Source of the DNA: Flavobacterium psychroterrae
Lineage (GTDB): Bacteria; Bacteroidota; Bacteroidia; Flavobacteriales; Flavobacteriaceae
Assembly (NCBI RefSeq): GCF_018380615.1
Contig: NZ_JAGYVZ010000021.1
Span: 48,256-112,255, forward strand
DNA: 64,000 nucleotides
Direction: 5' to 3'
Positions 26,389 to 35,579 of the stretch are shown one piece after another. Position 1 is the stretch's first letter, and each line of letters begins with the position of its first letter. The notes below the pieces were generated by a model. The model was not told the origin of the DNA and made no database searches. It saw only the letters and a list, made by a program, of their open reading frames with translations. Both the position numbers and the translations under genes were made by a program.

Positions 26389-28161
26389 CTAAATAACTCC
26401 CATTTTTTGCATTAGGAAAGTAGCACTTTTATTTTTACAGATTCCGTTGCGGAGTTTGTAGTCAAAATGGAGTTCGTTGTTTTGAATTTCGACTTCGAAA
26501 CATTGATTCGTTAAAGTATCCGGATATTCATTTGTTGTCAGGCAAACTTCGATATCGTGCGTCGCGATGGCACCAATTGCTTTTTTAGCAATTATTTTTT
26601 TGACAACTTCAATTGTTCCGTTTCGTTTGTCATCAGAATTAGTTCCTCTTAAAATTTCATCTAATAAAACAAAAGCAGGCTGATTTTCGAGCGCATCCAT
26701 AATTTGTTTTAAACGTTTAATTTCGGCAAAGAAATACGATTCACTATCGGCTAAAGAATCAGATAATCGCATTGAAACTAAAACCGGAAGTGGATGAATA
26801 TTAGCTTTAGATGCACAAACAACTGAACCTATTCCGCCAAGAACCATGTTGATTCCTAAACTTCTTAAAAAAGTACTTTTGCCGGACATATTAGAACCTG
26901 TTAAAATCATAAAAGATTCAGGATAAAAATGTGTGTCGTTGCCTATTCTGGTAGCTGGATTTAGTAATGGATGACTTAAATCTGAGAATCCGATTTTATA
27001 TTCGGAATTGATTTGAGGAAAAACAAAATCAGGATTATTATACGCAAGATTCGCTAAACTATTGAGAGCTTCAAATTCGCCAATAATCGTAATCCATTTT
27101 TCGAGTTCAGTTGAATAATTGTCTTTCCATTTTAAAAGTGCTCTTAAAACGTGAAGATTAAACAAAAATGTTCCGTTAAACACAATTGCCGTTACAAGAT
27201 TACTGATTGTATCCATTCTCGAAAACAACTCTGATAAATCTTTTAAGTGTTTGCTGGCAGTTGCATTTTTAAAAACAAGTTGTTTTTGTAAATCGATTAA
27301 TTTTTTAGATTGGAAAGTTTCAGTTTCAATTTTCTGAACTAATAAACTATATTGTTTGATGATTTTATCGACATTATCAGCCTTTGCAATTTCAGATTGT
27401 ATTCGTTTAAAAGATTTTCCTAAAACGATCATATTTGCAATAAAAACATAGGTTAGATAGGATAATAAAATTGTTTTTGAAGTAATAAAGTATGCTGCTA
27501 AAACCCCAAAAAACACTGTTGGAAGTATAACTGATAATGCAACTAGAATTTTAGGGAGTGTATTATTTTTAAATGAATTCCAGTAAAGCAACGAATCATA
27601 TGAGCTTTTAGAATCATTGCTGATCATTGCTAAAGCTAAAAAATCCTGACGCCAATCGATTTTAGTTTTAAGTTCATTGATGGCTTCTTGATTTTCAAGA
27701 ATTGTTTGGTTAGATGATAAATTCAATAACTGGTTTGCCAGTGTTTTTTTACCAATAAATGTGGCAGTTCGATTTATATTCTGAAAAAGGGAATGTTCTC
27801 CAAAAATGTCTAAATCATAAGCATAAGGATGATGAAAATCATTGAACTCAATTCCAGTTTCAAAAGGGATTTTTTCTCTTTTTAAGTAGGTGATTTCATT
27901 TTGATTCAATTTTAAAATGGCTGTTGTCAATTCTTTTTGAAAAGATAATTTTGAATGAATTCGCATCAAAAAAATAAAACCAACAAAAGAGAGAAAAGCA
28001 AAAAATGCGTAAAGTATTTCATTAGTTTTTATGTAATAAAACAGTAAAAACAAACATAAAAAAACACTTAAAAGGCGCAGTATACTAATGCTGTTATATC
28101 TTTTATTGATTTTATGAAAAATTGTAGTGTAATGTTCCACTTTATTTTGATATGCTTCCAT
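26389..28161 (-). CDS. Membrane-anchored MutS-family ATPase
   Basis: A 590-residue protein. It has two hydrophobic helices near the N-terminus (LLSVFLCLFLLFYYI; LYAFFAFLSFVGFIFLM) and a second pair about 200-255. A MutS core/lever-like helical region and a MutS ATPase domain with Walker A LTGSNMSGKSTFLRSLG (about residue 420), Walker B FVLLDEILRGTNS (about 500) and ATHD follow. The mismatch-recognition domain I of true MutS is absent. This is a Bacteroidota-specific MutS paralogue group; its role is unknown and should not be assumed to be mismatch repair. It is alone in its transcription unit. Confidence 0.9.
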   Translation of the reverse strand: MEAYQNKVEHYTTIFHKINKRYNSISILRLLSVFLCLFLLFYYIKTNEILYAFFAFLSFVGFIFLMRIHSKLSFQKELTTAILKLNQNEITYLKREKIPFETGIEFNDFHHPYAYDLDIFGEHSLFQNINRTATFIGKKTLANQLLNLSSNQTILENQEAINELKTKIDWRQDFLALAMISNDSKSSYDSLLYWNSFKNNTLPKILVALSVILPTVFFGVLAAYFITSKTILLSYLTYVFIANMIVLGKSFKRIQSEIAKADNVDKIIKQYSLLVQKIETETFQSKKLIDLQKQLVFKNATASKHLKDLSELFSRMDTISNLVTAIVFNGTFLFNLHVLRALLKWKDNYSTELEKWITIIGEFEALNSLANLAYNNPDFVFPQINSEYKIGFSDLSHPLLNPATRIGNDTHFYPESFMILTGSNMSGKSTFLRSLGINMVLGGIGSVVCASKANIHPLPVLVSMRLSDSLADSESYFFAEIKRLKQIMDALENQPAFVLLDEILRGTNSDDKRNGTIEVVKKIIAKKAIGAIATHDIEVCLTTNEYPDTLTNQCFEVEIQNNELHFDYKLRNGICKNKSATFLMQKMGVI

Positions 28162-28181
28162 TTTTTTTATTTAATGAAATA

Positions 28182-28189
28182 CAAATATA
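28182..28189 (-). promoter_or_regulatory. Promoter -7 box of the MutS-like gene
   Basis: TATATTTG on the minus strand lies 20 nt before the ATG. No TTG was found at the usual -33 spacing. Confidence 0.5.
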
Positions 28190-28226
28190 GGTTTTACACA
28201 TACAAATTTACTATCAAAATAAAATA

Positions 28227-29060
28227 TTAGGTTTCATGCATTACTAAAACAGGTACAGAAACTTCTTTAGCAATTTTTTGTGTAAAACTGGATTCAAAAA
28301 TGCTTTCAAAGAAAGATCTTTTGTGTGTAATTGTGGTCAAAACATCAATATCTTTATACAGTATAAAATCAAGAATAGTTTCTTTTACTTCATCGCTTGG
28401 TAAAACCAGAAATTCTACGTTTTCGTTTGCAAATTCGTTTTCCCATTCCTTAACTGTGACATCAGAAACATCAGATGATGAAGTTTTAACGTATAAACTT
28501 TTTACTTTTGCGTTTGTTTTTCTTGCAATATCTAATACTTTTCTTAATTCGGCTTTGTCTTTTTCACGATAACGAGTTGTAAATCCAATCGTTTTTATTT
28601 TTTTGAATTTTGCATCAGCCGGAATACACAGTACAGGAACTTTAACTTCTGAAATTACAGAATTTGTATTTGATCCAAGAAAGAATTTTGTCCAGTCTGA
28701 AACTCCTGAAGTTCCCATTATTACAAAATCAACATTATCTTCTTCTACCGCATTTTTTAAATTATAAATTAAGTCACCATCCATTAAGCGGTGTTTTATT
28801 ACAATATCTTCTAAATTTCGTTCCATTGCAATGGTTCTTAATTTAGGGATTTCATCTTTGAACATTTCAAATTTTGCTAATTCTATAGAGCTGTAAATTA
28901 CAGCATAATTTTCAGGAAAGAATTGGCTGTCGTAAACTGGAATCTCAAATGTGTGCAACAAAATAAGTTCGGCATTGACAATTTTAGCAAATTCTAAAGC
29001 ATGTACAAATGCATTTGTTGCAGATTCAGAAAAATCGGTGGGAAATAATATCTTTTTCAT
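28227..29060 (-). CDS. Universal stress protein, tandem Usp domains
   Basis: A 277-residue cytosolic protein with two Usp repeats. The first (residues about 1-145) starts KKILFPTDFSESATNAFVHALEFA and contains IMGTSGVSDWTKFFLGSNTNSVI, the ATP-binding Gx2Gx9G(S/T) type motif. The second (about 150-277) is degenerate but ends with FTQKIAKEVSVPVLVMHE. Usp proteins bind ATP or AMP and help survival under starvation or other stress; specific partners are unknown. A TAAATTTG box lies 28 bp before the start. Confidence 0.93.
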   Translation of the reverse strand: MKKILFPTDFSESATNAFVHALEFAKIVNAELILLHTFEIPVYDSQFFPENYAVIYSSIELAKFEMFKDEIPKLRTIAMERNLEDIVIKHRLMDGDLIYNLKNAVEEDNVDFVIMGTSGVSDWTKFFLGSNTNSVISEVKVPVLCIPADAKFKKIKTIGFTTRYREKDKAELRKVLDIARKTNAKVKSLYVKTSSSDVSDVTVKEWENEFANENVEFLVLPSDEVKETILDFILYKDIDVLTTITHKRSFFESIFESSFTQKIAKEVSVPVLVMHET

Positions 29061-29088
29061 TTTGATTCAGATTTAGAAGTTGTTCTCT

Positions 29089-29096
29089 CAAATTTA
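29089..29096 (-). promoter_or_regulatory. Promoter -7 box of the universal stress protein gene
   Basis: TAAATTTG on the minus strand, 28 nt before the ATG. The -33 element is not clear. Confidence 0.5.
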
Positions 29097-29232
29097 ATCA
29101 TTCTAAAATAAAAATACTCTGACAATTATCAGTATTTTAACATTTAAGGATTTCAGAATAAAACGAATTTTGAGCCATTTTAGAATATATCCTCAACAAG
29201 ACTTGAAGGGCATAACTTTATAGCTTTTTTTA

Positions 29233-29240
29233 TACCTTTG
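29233..29240 (+). promoter_or_regulatory. Promoter -7 box of mnmE
   Basis: TACCTTTG ends four bases before the mnmE ATG, so the transcript would begin at or very near the start codon. No TTG is seen 19-21 bp upstream. Confidence 0.6.
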
Positions 29241-29244
29241 CACC

Positions 29245-30645
29245 ATGATAAATCAAGATTCTATAGTTGCATTAGCGACTCCATCCGGAGCTGGGGCTAT
29301 TGCTATAATTCGAATTTCAGGTGCTGAAGCTATCACTATTGGAAATTCGGTTTTTAAATCCATCAAAAACAAAGATTTAACCAAACAAAAAACACATACT
29401 TTGCATTTGGGGCATATTGTTGATGATTCAAAAACACTTGACGAAGTTTTGGTTTCTGTTTTTAAAGGTCCAAACTCTTATACAGGCGAAAATACGATTG
29501 AAATTTCCTGCCACGGATCTACTTATATTCAGCAGCAAATTATTCAGCTATTATTGAGAAAAGGCTGCCGAATGGCTGATGCCGGTGAATTTACCCTTAG
29601 AGCTTTCCTTAACGGAAAACTTGATTTATCACAGGCAGAAGCGGTGGCTGATTTGATTTCATCTGATAATGAGGCTTCTCATCAAATTGCTATGCAGCAA
29701 ATGCGTGGTGGTTTTAGCAATGAAATTGCCAAGTTACGTGAGGAGCTTTTAAATTTTGCGTCGTTAATTGAATTGGAACTGGATTTTGCAGAGGAAGATG
29801 TTGAATTTGCAGACAGAACTCAATTCCATGAACTATTAAACAGAATTGAATTTGTATTAAAACGTCTAATTGACTCTTTCGCTGTTGGAAACGTAATTAA
29901 AAACGGAATTCCGGTTGCAATTGTTGGAGAACCTAATGTAGGTAAATCAACTTTATTGAATGCTTTATTAAACGAAGAACGTGCCATAGTTTCCGACATT
30001 GCAGGAACTACGCGTGATACTATCGAAGATGAATTGGTGATTGGCGGAATTGGTTTTAGATTTATCGATACAGCCGGAATTCGTGAAACTAAAGATGTTG
30101 TAGAGAGCATTGGAATCAAAAAAACTTTCGAAAAAATAGAACAGGCACAACTTGTAATCTATCTTATGGATAGTTTAAAGTTTCAGGTTTCAAGTGATTC
30201 ATTTATTGTTGAAATTGAGAAGATAAAAAATAAATACCCTTTAAAAGAAATTTTAATTGTTTGTAATAAAATAGATCAGCTTACTAAAGAGCAACTTCAA
30301 AATACACGTCAGGAACTTGAAACATTAAACCTTAAGCAAATTTTTCTAAGCGCTAAGGAAAACATCGGCGTTGAAGAATTAAAAAATCAATTATTGTCTT
30401 TTGTAAATACCGGCGCATTACGCAATAATGAAACCATCGTAACAAATACAAGACATTACGATTCTTTATTAAAAGCTCTGGACGAAATACAAAAAGTAAA
30501 ATTTGGACTTGAAACGAATCTTTCAAGTGACTTAATTGCACTTGATATCCGTGAAGCTTTATACCAATTTGGACTTATTACGGGACAGGTTTCGAACGAT
30601 GAATTGTTAGGAAATATTTTTGCTAATTTCTGTATCGGAAAATAG
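29245..30645 (+). CDS. mnmE: tRNA uridine-5-carboxymethylaminomethyl modification GTPase MnmE
   Basis: A 466-residue GTPase that, with MnmG, adds the aminomethyl-type modification to wobble U34 of certain tRNAs. The N-terminal folate-binding domain is about 1-120 (IVALATPSGAGAIAIIRISG). A helical domain carries an inserted G domain (about 220-380) with G1 GEPNVGKSTLLN, G2 DIAGTTRDTIED, G3 DTAG and G4 NKID. The C-terminus is the invariant CIGK, whose cysteine is needed for activity. Length is normal. It is a single gene between its promoter and a strong bidirectional terminator. Confidence 0.98.
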   Translation: MINQDSIVALATPSGAGAIAIIRISGAEAITIGNSVFKSIKNKDLTKQKTHTLHLGHIVDDSKTLDEVLVSVFKGPNSYTGENTIEISCHGSTYIQQQIIQLLLRKGCRMADAGEFTLRAFLNGKLDLSQAEAVADLISSDNEASHQIAMQQMRGGFSNEIAKLREELLNFASLIELELDFAEEDVEFADRTQFHELLNRIEFVLKRLIDSFAVGNVIKNGIPVAIVGEPNVGKSTLLNALLNEERAIVSDIAGTTRDTIEDELVIGGIGFRFIDTAGIRETKDVVESIGIKKTFEKIEQAQLVIYLMDSLKFQVSSDSFIVEIEKIKNKYPLKEILIVCNKIDQLTKEQLQNTRQELETLNLKQIFLSAKENIGVEELKNQLLSFVNTGALRNNETIVTNTRHYDSLLKALDEIQKVKFGLETNLSSDLIALDIREALYQFGLITGQVSNDELLGNIFANFCIGK

Positions 30646-30670
30646 TAGAATAAACAGGATAAAACAAAAA

Positions 30671-30724
30671 ATAAAAACCGAGTTAAATATTGATTATCAG
30701 TATTTAACTCGGTTTTTATTTTGT
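30671..30724 (+). terminator. Bidirectional terminator between mnmE and the DsbA-like gene
   Basis: A perfect 19-bp stem (30671-30689 with 30701-30719, core AACCGAGTTAAATA) with an 11-nt loop, A-rich before and T-rich after, serves both convergent genes. Confidence 0.9.
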
Positions 30725-30807
30725 TTATGATTACAAGTTCTGTACAATTTTAGTTTTCTGTTCTATCAAGCATTTTCATGACGTAGCCAAAAAGCAAAAA
30801 TCTACAA

Positions 30808-31437
30808 TTACTTCTGTATTTCTTTGATTGTATTCACAAAAGCCTCAACAGGCTGCGCTCCGGAAACGGCATATTTCCTGTCAAAAACAAAAAAAGGGAC
30901 ACCTTGAACGCCAATTTCCTGAGCTTCGGTAATATCGTTTTGAACCTCTTTTAAAAATAAGTTTTCATTTTTTAGAACTTCTAAAACTAATTTCTGATCC
31001 AAGCCGGCTTTTACAGCCAATTCTATTAAGGTTGGACCGTCATTCAAATCTCTTCCTTCAGTAAAATAAGCTTTAAAGAAAATTTCTTCCATTTCATCGC
31101 CTAATTTTTTGGCTTTGGCCAATTGTATAATACGATGTGAAGTTAGAGAGTTTGAGATAATAGCTTTATCAAAATGATAATCTAGACCAACGCTTTTTGC
31201 GCGTTCTACGACACCTTTGTGCATTTCTACAGATTGCTCTACTGAAATCCCTTTTCGTTCTGCTAAAAACGTATAAACATCTTTACCGGATTGTGGTGTA
31301 ATAGTAGGATCCAGCTGAAAGCTTTTCCACTCAATTTCAAATTCATCATTTGGAAATTCAGCTAAAGCTGTTTCGAGTTGTCTTTTTCCGATGTAACAAA
31401 ACGGACACATGATGTCCGACCAAATTTCTATTTTCAT
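30808..31437 (-). CDS. DsbA-family (FrnE-like) oxidoreductase
   Basis: A 209-residue thioredoxin-fold protein with the active site CPFC right after the first strand (KIEIWSDIMCPFCYIGKRQLE). A helical insertion and the cis-proline region GVQGVPFFVFD follow near the end. There is no signal peptide, so unlike true DsbA it is cytosolic, as FrnE proteins are. Members catalyse dithiol-disulfide exchange; the FrnE of Deinococcus is linked to oxidative stress. The substrate is unknown. The -7 box TAACTTTG lies only four bases before the ATG. Confidence 0.92.
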   Translation of the reverse strand: MKIEIWSDIMCPFCYIGKRQLETALAEFPNDEFEIEWKSFQLDPTITPQSGKDVYTFLAERKGISVEQSVEMHKGVVERAKSVGLDYHFDKAIISNSLTSHRIIQLAKAKKLGDEMEEIFFKAYFTEGRDLNDGPTLIELAVKAGLDQKLVLEVLKNENLFLKEVQNDITEAQEIGVQGVPFFVFDRKYAVSGAQPVEAFVNTIKEIQK

Positions 31438-31441
31438 ATTA

Positions 31442-31449
31442 CAAAGTTA
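31442..31449 (-). promoter_or_regulatory. Promoter -7 box of the DsbA-like gene
   Basis: TAACTTTG on the minus strand ends four bases before the ATG, predicting a leaderless message like mnmE. Confidence 0.5.
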
Positions 31450-31661
31450 AAGAAAAAAATGTTTCCGGGTTTGTTTGTTTCAAGTTTCATATTTGCCTGG
31501 ATTGTGTTTTTTAACCTCAAAGTTCGCAAAGCTTTGTGAGCTTAGATGTGTTAACGAAACTTAATTTTTGTGAACTTTGCGAAAAACCTTTGTGAACTTT
31601 GCGGTAAAAATGTACACAAAACATAATCGAAACTGACACCTGAAAGAAAAAAACTAACCTA
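31450..31661. repeat. Intergenic 'aactttgcg' repeat region
   Basis: A 212-bp stretch with repeated short blocks (GTGAACTTTGCG twice, plus their inverse CGCAAAG). It is related to the dispersed repeats around 35467-35559, 35975-36075 and 63530-63620. No gene. Confidence 0.5.
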
Positions 31662-31700
31662 AATAAAAAACCGCAACTCTTTTTGAGAATTGCGGTTTCC
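31662..31700 (-). terminator. Terminator of dnaN
   Basis: AAACCGCAA (31668-31676) pairs with TTGCGGTTT (31690-31698), with an inner CTC/GAG. On the minus strand a T-rich run follows. Confidence 0.75.
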
Positions 31701-31803
31701 AGGTATAAAAAATGGTTGGTTAATAGCGATATTTTTTTTTTACAATGATATGTCTTTAATTTTAAACTAAAAAAGATCCCTGTAACAAAAAGAAGTTTTG
31801 ATG

Positions 31804-32922
31804 TTAACTATTTAACATCACGGGCATTACCAACATCGTAACAGTTTCACCTTCTTCTAAACCATCAACTGGGGTTAGAATTCCGGCTCTGTTAGGTAAT
31901 GACATTTCTAACATAATCATATCTGATTGTAAGTTGGTCAACATCTCCGTTAAAAAACGAGAGTTGAAACCAATTTGAAGATCATCACCTTGATAATCAC
32001 AAGTCAATCTTTCTTCTGCTTTGTTTGAGTAATCGATATCTTCAGCAGAAACATTTAATTCGGCTCCGGCGATTTTCAAACGAATTTGGTGTGTTGTTTT
32101 GTTTGAGAAAATCGCAACACGCTTAACAGAACTTAAAAATAAAGAACGGTCAATCATTAATTTGTTTGGATTTTCTTTTGGAATTACTGCTTCGTAATTA
32201 GGGTATTTACCATCAATTAAACGACACATTAATATGTAATTATCAAATGAGAAAGTCGCATTTGAATCGTTGTATTCAATTTTTACTTCGGCATCAGAAC
32301 TTCCTAAAATACTTTTTAAGATATTTAAAGGTTTCTTTGGCATGATAAAATCTGCAACCTGAGATGCTTTAACATCTGTACGGGCATATTTTACCAATTT
32401 ATGAGCATCTGTTGCTACAAAAGTCAATCCTTCAGGCGAGAACTGAAAGAAAACTCCTGACATCACCGGACGTAAATCATCATTTCCGGCAGCAAAGATA
32501 GTTTTGCTCACAGCAGTTGCTAAAACATCAGCAGGAACAAGCGTTATAGAAGGATCTTCAAGATTTACCGATTTAGGAAATTCTTCTCCGGCAGCATATG
32601 CTAAAGCATATTTTCCTGAGTTTGAACTAATTTCAACCGTATTATTTTCTTCAACTGTAAAAGTTAAAGGTTGTTCCGGAAACGTTTTTAAAATTTCAAG
32701 CAAAAGTTTTGCCGGTACTGCAACACTTCCTTTACTTGTAGAATCGATTGATAATGTAGCAGACATTATAGTTTCAAGATCCGAAGACGAAACTGTTAAC
32801 GCATCATTGTCTAGTTCAAATAAAAAGTTATCTAAAATAGGCAACGTATTGTTACTATTAATTACACTACCTAAAACTTGTAATTGTTTTAATAAGTACG
32901 AACTCGATACTATAAATTTCAT
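31804..32922 (-). CDS. dnaN: DNA polymerase III beta subunit (sliding clamp)
   Basis: A 372-residue ring-forming clamp that holds polymerases and repair factors on DNA. The three-domain layout is seen from KFIVSSSYLLKQLQVLGSVINSNNTLPILDNFLFEL at the start, through GKYPNYEAVIPKENPNKL in the middle, to the conserved C-terminal peptide LVMPVMLNS, which lines the partner-binding groove. Length is typical (about 370). In this genome dnaN is away from dnaA and next to gldG, a neighbourhood common in Flavobacteria. A TATATTTG box with TTG 21 bp upstream gives it its own promoter. Confidence 0.98.
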   Translation of the reverse strand: MKFIVSSSYLLKQLQVLGSVINSNNTLPILDNFLFELDNDALTVSSSDLETIMSATLSIDSTSKGSVAVPAKLLLEILKTFPEQPLTFTVEENNTVEISSNSGKYALAYAAGEEFPKSVNLEDPSITLVPADVLATAVSKTIFAAGNDDLRPVMSGVFFQFSPEGLTFVATDAHKLVKYARTDVKASQVADFIMPKKPLNILKSILGSSDAEVKIEYNDSNATFSFDNYILMCRLIDGKYPNYEAVIPKENPNKLMIDRSLFLSSVKRVAIFSNKTTHQIRLKIAGAELNVSAEDIDYSNKAEERLTCDYQGDDLQIGFNSRFLTEMLTNLQSDMIMLEMSLPNRAGILTPVDGLEEGETVTMLVMPVMLNS

Positions 32923-32982
32923 CTCTTTTGTTTTATTTTTTTGCTCTTTTTCTTAGTTTTTCTTCCACTAAGATAGATTTTA

Positions 32983-33014
32983 CAAATATATCGTAAACAA
33001 TCTTAGTTTCGCAA
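32983..33014 (-). promoter_or_regulatory. dnaN promoter
   Basis: The minus-strand -7 box TATATTTG (32983-32990) and TTG (33012-33014) have 21 bp between them. The leader would be about 55 nt. Confidence 0.6.
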
Positions 33015-33029
33015 TTTTTTTATTAACAT

Positions 33030-34715
33030 CTATTTGCTGTATTTTCTTTTTCGGATGTAAGTAAATACCAATCCAAAAACTAATAAAATTAGAATTGGAA
33101 GTCCGATAGTTATGAATTGGGTCAGGCTGTAATTTTCATAAACTTTCTCTTTGTCTAATAAAGGCAAATTGACATCTTTGCTTCTAATGTTGATAAGTCC
33201 CGTATCGTCAAGTAAATAATTGACACAATTCATCATGAAATCTTTGTTGTCGTAAAGTTCGCCTGTACGCTGATCATAGCCCAATTCAACAGGCATCATG
33301 TTTTTATCTAATTGATTTCTTGCCACATCACCATCTGCAATCACGATCATTTTGTTTGGTTTTCCCTTTGCTAAAAATGAATTTTCTTTGAAAGGCAAAA
33401 CACGATTCTCAAATGCCGAGTGAAAATTACCTTCTAATAAAACAGAAAGAGGAATGTTTCCTTTGTTCAAATAATCTTGTGGAGAAGTTTTTTCGGTTAC
33501 TATATTCAGGTTTACTTCAACCGGCGTTCCTACTACTTTAGAATATTGAGACGATTGCAATAAAACTGTTTTTTTGATTCCGTTTTTTAAAGTGTCAATC
33601 GGGCTTGCAAAATCAAATTTAATTCCGCCTAAGTTTTTTACTATAGGATTAGTAATTGTTGGGATTACGATAGGAGAAAATTTCCAGATAAATTCCTGAT
33701 ATTGTGTGGCACTTCCTTGTTCACCGGTGGCTAATTTTAACTTGCTTCCTTGTTCATCTTTTACTAAATCAGGATTAATTCTGAATCCGTATTTAAAGAA
33801 CATATCATTCAAATTCAAATCTCTGGGATATGCCAGGGTTGCACCAGACTGGTTGTATAAACTATCCATATCAGCAGCAACCTGATCGATTAGCCATAAG
33901 GTTTTTCCGCCGTTCATGATAAATTGGTCTAAAACCTGTTTTTCTTCGTCAGAAAAAGTTTCTGTTGGTTTTGAGATAATTGCTAAATCATATTTCTTTA
34001 AAGCGTCTAAAGTACCATTTGGATTTTTAGCTACAGAATCTAGTGTGAAAGGTCCAATATAATAGCTTTCACGAATTTGCTGTAATAATTTAGCAATATG
34101 AATTTCGCTTAATTCGCCGTTTCCTTTTATAATGGCTACTTTCTTTTGCCTGTCTTTTGAAATTTTATTGATCGCATCAGCAATCGAATATTCTAAGTGC
34201 TGAATCGATCCAATAACTTTTTGAGTAGTCGAAGCGCCCATAATGTTTTTCAACAAAGGAATATTAACTTCTTTATTGTTGTAAACGGCAACTGCCCAAG
34301 GAAAAACCATTAGCTGAGATTGTTTTCCTTTATCGTCAACAGTTATATTTATTGGCGTAAGCCCTTTTTGAAACAAAGATTTTACAACATCCGAGCTTTC
34401 GTCTTTGTTTTCCATTGGGTTTACAAATTCAAAAACAATATTGCTGTTATATGCCTGAAATTCTTCCAGTAATTGTCTGGTTTCTTGTTGTAAACGTTTG
34501 AAATCTGCCGGCAAATCGCCTTGCATATAAATCTTGATCGATAACGGATTTTTGACCTGTTTTACAATTTGTAAAGAGGTTTGGGATAAAGTATATCGTT
34601 TGTCTTTTGTTAAATCGAATCTATGGAAAAATAAAGTTCCCAATACATTTAAAGCGATTAAAACAAAAACTGTAATACCTAATGTTTTGATATTTTGTTG
34701 AGTAGATGCCTTCAT
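33030..34715 (-). CDS. gldG: Gliding-motility ABC transporter substrate-binding-like subunit GldG
   Basis: A 561-residue protein with an N-terminal membrane helix (LGITVFVLIALNVLGTLFFHRFDLTKDKRYTLS), a large extracytoplasmic region and a C-terminal helix (FITIGLPILILLVFGLVFTY). The DLTKDKRYTLS start and the Gld/ABC-2 auxiliary layout are diagnostic of GldG. With GldF and the ATPase GldA (not in the window) it forms an ABC transporter implicated in gliding. It overlaps gldF by one base (TAATG), so the two are translated together. A link to secretion of T9SS-type surface proteins is inference. Confidence 0.95.
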   Translation of the reverse strand: MKASTQQNIKTLGITVFVLIALNVLGTLFFHRFDLTKDKRYTLSQTSLQIVKQVKNPLSIKIYMQGDLPADFKRLQQETRQLLEEFQAYNSNIVFEFVNPMENKDESSDVVKSLFQKGLTPINITVDDKGKQSQLMVFPWAVAVYNNKEVNIPLLKNIMGASTTQKVIGSIQHLEYSIADAINKISKDRQKKVAIIKGNGELSEIHIAKLLQQIRESYYIGPFTLDSVAKNPNGTLDALKKYDLAIISKPTETFSDEEKQVLDQFIMNGGKTLWLIDQVAADMDSLYNQSGATLAYPRDLNLNDMFFKYGFRINPDLVKDEQGSKLKLATGEQGSATQYQEFIWKFSPIVIPTITNPIVKNLGGIKFDFASPIDTLKNGIKKTVLLQSSQYSKVVGTPVEVNLNIVTEKTSPQDYLNKGNIPLSVLLEGNFHSAFENRVLPFKENSFLAKGKPNKMIVIADGDVARNQLDKNMMPVELGYDQRTGELYDNKDFMMNCVNYLLDDTGLINIRSKDVNLPLLDKEKVYENYSLTQFITIGLPILILLVFGLVFTYIRKRKYSK

Positions 34716-35440
34716 TATGCTTTAAAAGATTTTAATTGATAAACAGTAAAAGACAGAAATAATACCGTGATGCTTAAAAAATAAATTACATCCCGAGTAT
34801 CAATAACTCCCCGACTCATACTTTTAAAATGATCCTGCATACCAAATAATGAAATAATATTAGAATATCCGGGAACTAATGAAGCTAAACCTTCAAATCC
34901 AAAATAAAAGATAAAACACAAAAATACGGCAATAATAAAAGCTACAATTTGATTTTCAGAAAGGGTAGAAGTGAAGATTCCGATTGCGGAATAAGCCGCG
35001 ATCAAGAATAATAATCCAAAATAAGAACCAATCGTGCTTCCCATATCAATGTTTCCTTCGGGAGAACCCAAATTTGAAATTACTTTTACATAAATAAATG
35101 TTGGTATAATTGCTAAAACAATTAAAAGGAGTGAACCCAAAAACTTTCCGTTTACAATTTCCCAAATCGATAAAGGTTTAGTTAAAAGCAATTCTAGGGT
35201 TCCTTGTTTTTTTTCATCAGAGAAACTTCTCATTGTAACAGCCGGAATAAGAAAAATTAAAATCCAGGGCGCTAATGTGAAAAACGGAGTCAAATCGGCA
35301 TAACCGGTATTTAGAATATTGTAATCTCCTTCAAACACCCATAAAAATAGTCCGTTGCTAATCAGGAAAATAGCAATGACCAAATAGCCAATAGGTGAGC
35401 CGAAAAAAGATTTTATTTCTCGTAAAATGATTGATTTCAT
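34715..35440 (-). CDS. gldF: Gliding-motility ABC transporter permease GldF
   Basis: A 241-residue inner-membrane permease of the ABC-2 type with six hydrophobic segments. It begins MKSIILREIKSFFGSPIGYLVIAIFL and has PAVTMRSFSDEKKQGTLELLLTKPLS, the conserved cytosolic motif of this group, and ends FTVYQLKSF. It is the first gene of gldFG. Length and motifs match GldF of Flavobacterium. The two-gene unit starts just downstream of one copy of a direct repeat that flanks the NTF2-like gene. Confidence 0.95.
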   Translation of the reverse strand: MKSIILREIKSFFGSPIGYLVIAIFLISNGLFLWVFEGDYNILNTGYADLTPFFTLAPWILIFLIPAVTMRSFSDEKKQGTLELLLTKPLSIWEIVNGKFLGSLLLIVLAIIPTFIYVKVISNLGSPEGNIDMGSTIGSYFGLLFLIAAYSAIGIFTSTLSENQIVAFIIAVFLCFIFYFGFEGLASLVPGYSNIISLFGMQDHFKSMSRGVIDTRDVIYFLSITVLFLSFTVYQLKSFKA

Positions 35441-35466
35441 GTAACTTATTTTTGTTTCAAGTTTTT

Positions 35467-35559
35467 TTTGTTTCAGGTTTCAAGTTAGCACATCTTTGCG
35501 AGCTTTGTGTTTTCTAAAACCTTTAAAATATATTCTTTGCGCTCTTGCGGTTAATTCAT
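35467..35559. repeat. Flanking direct repeat, copy 1
   Basis: Shares CTTTGTGTTTTCTAAAACCT and ATATATTCTTTGC with copy 2 at 35975-36075 in the same orientation, about 85% identical by eye. The two copies bracket the NTF2-like lipoprotein gene. Confidence 0.75.
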
Positions 35560-35579
35560 TTTTGTTTTAATACTTTGGA

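Noticed and set aside
26389..28161. Canonical mutS or mutS2
   Set aside because: There is no mismatch-recognition domain I and no Smr domain; membrane helices are present, so neither symbol is used.
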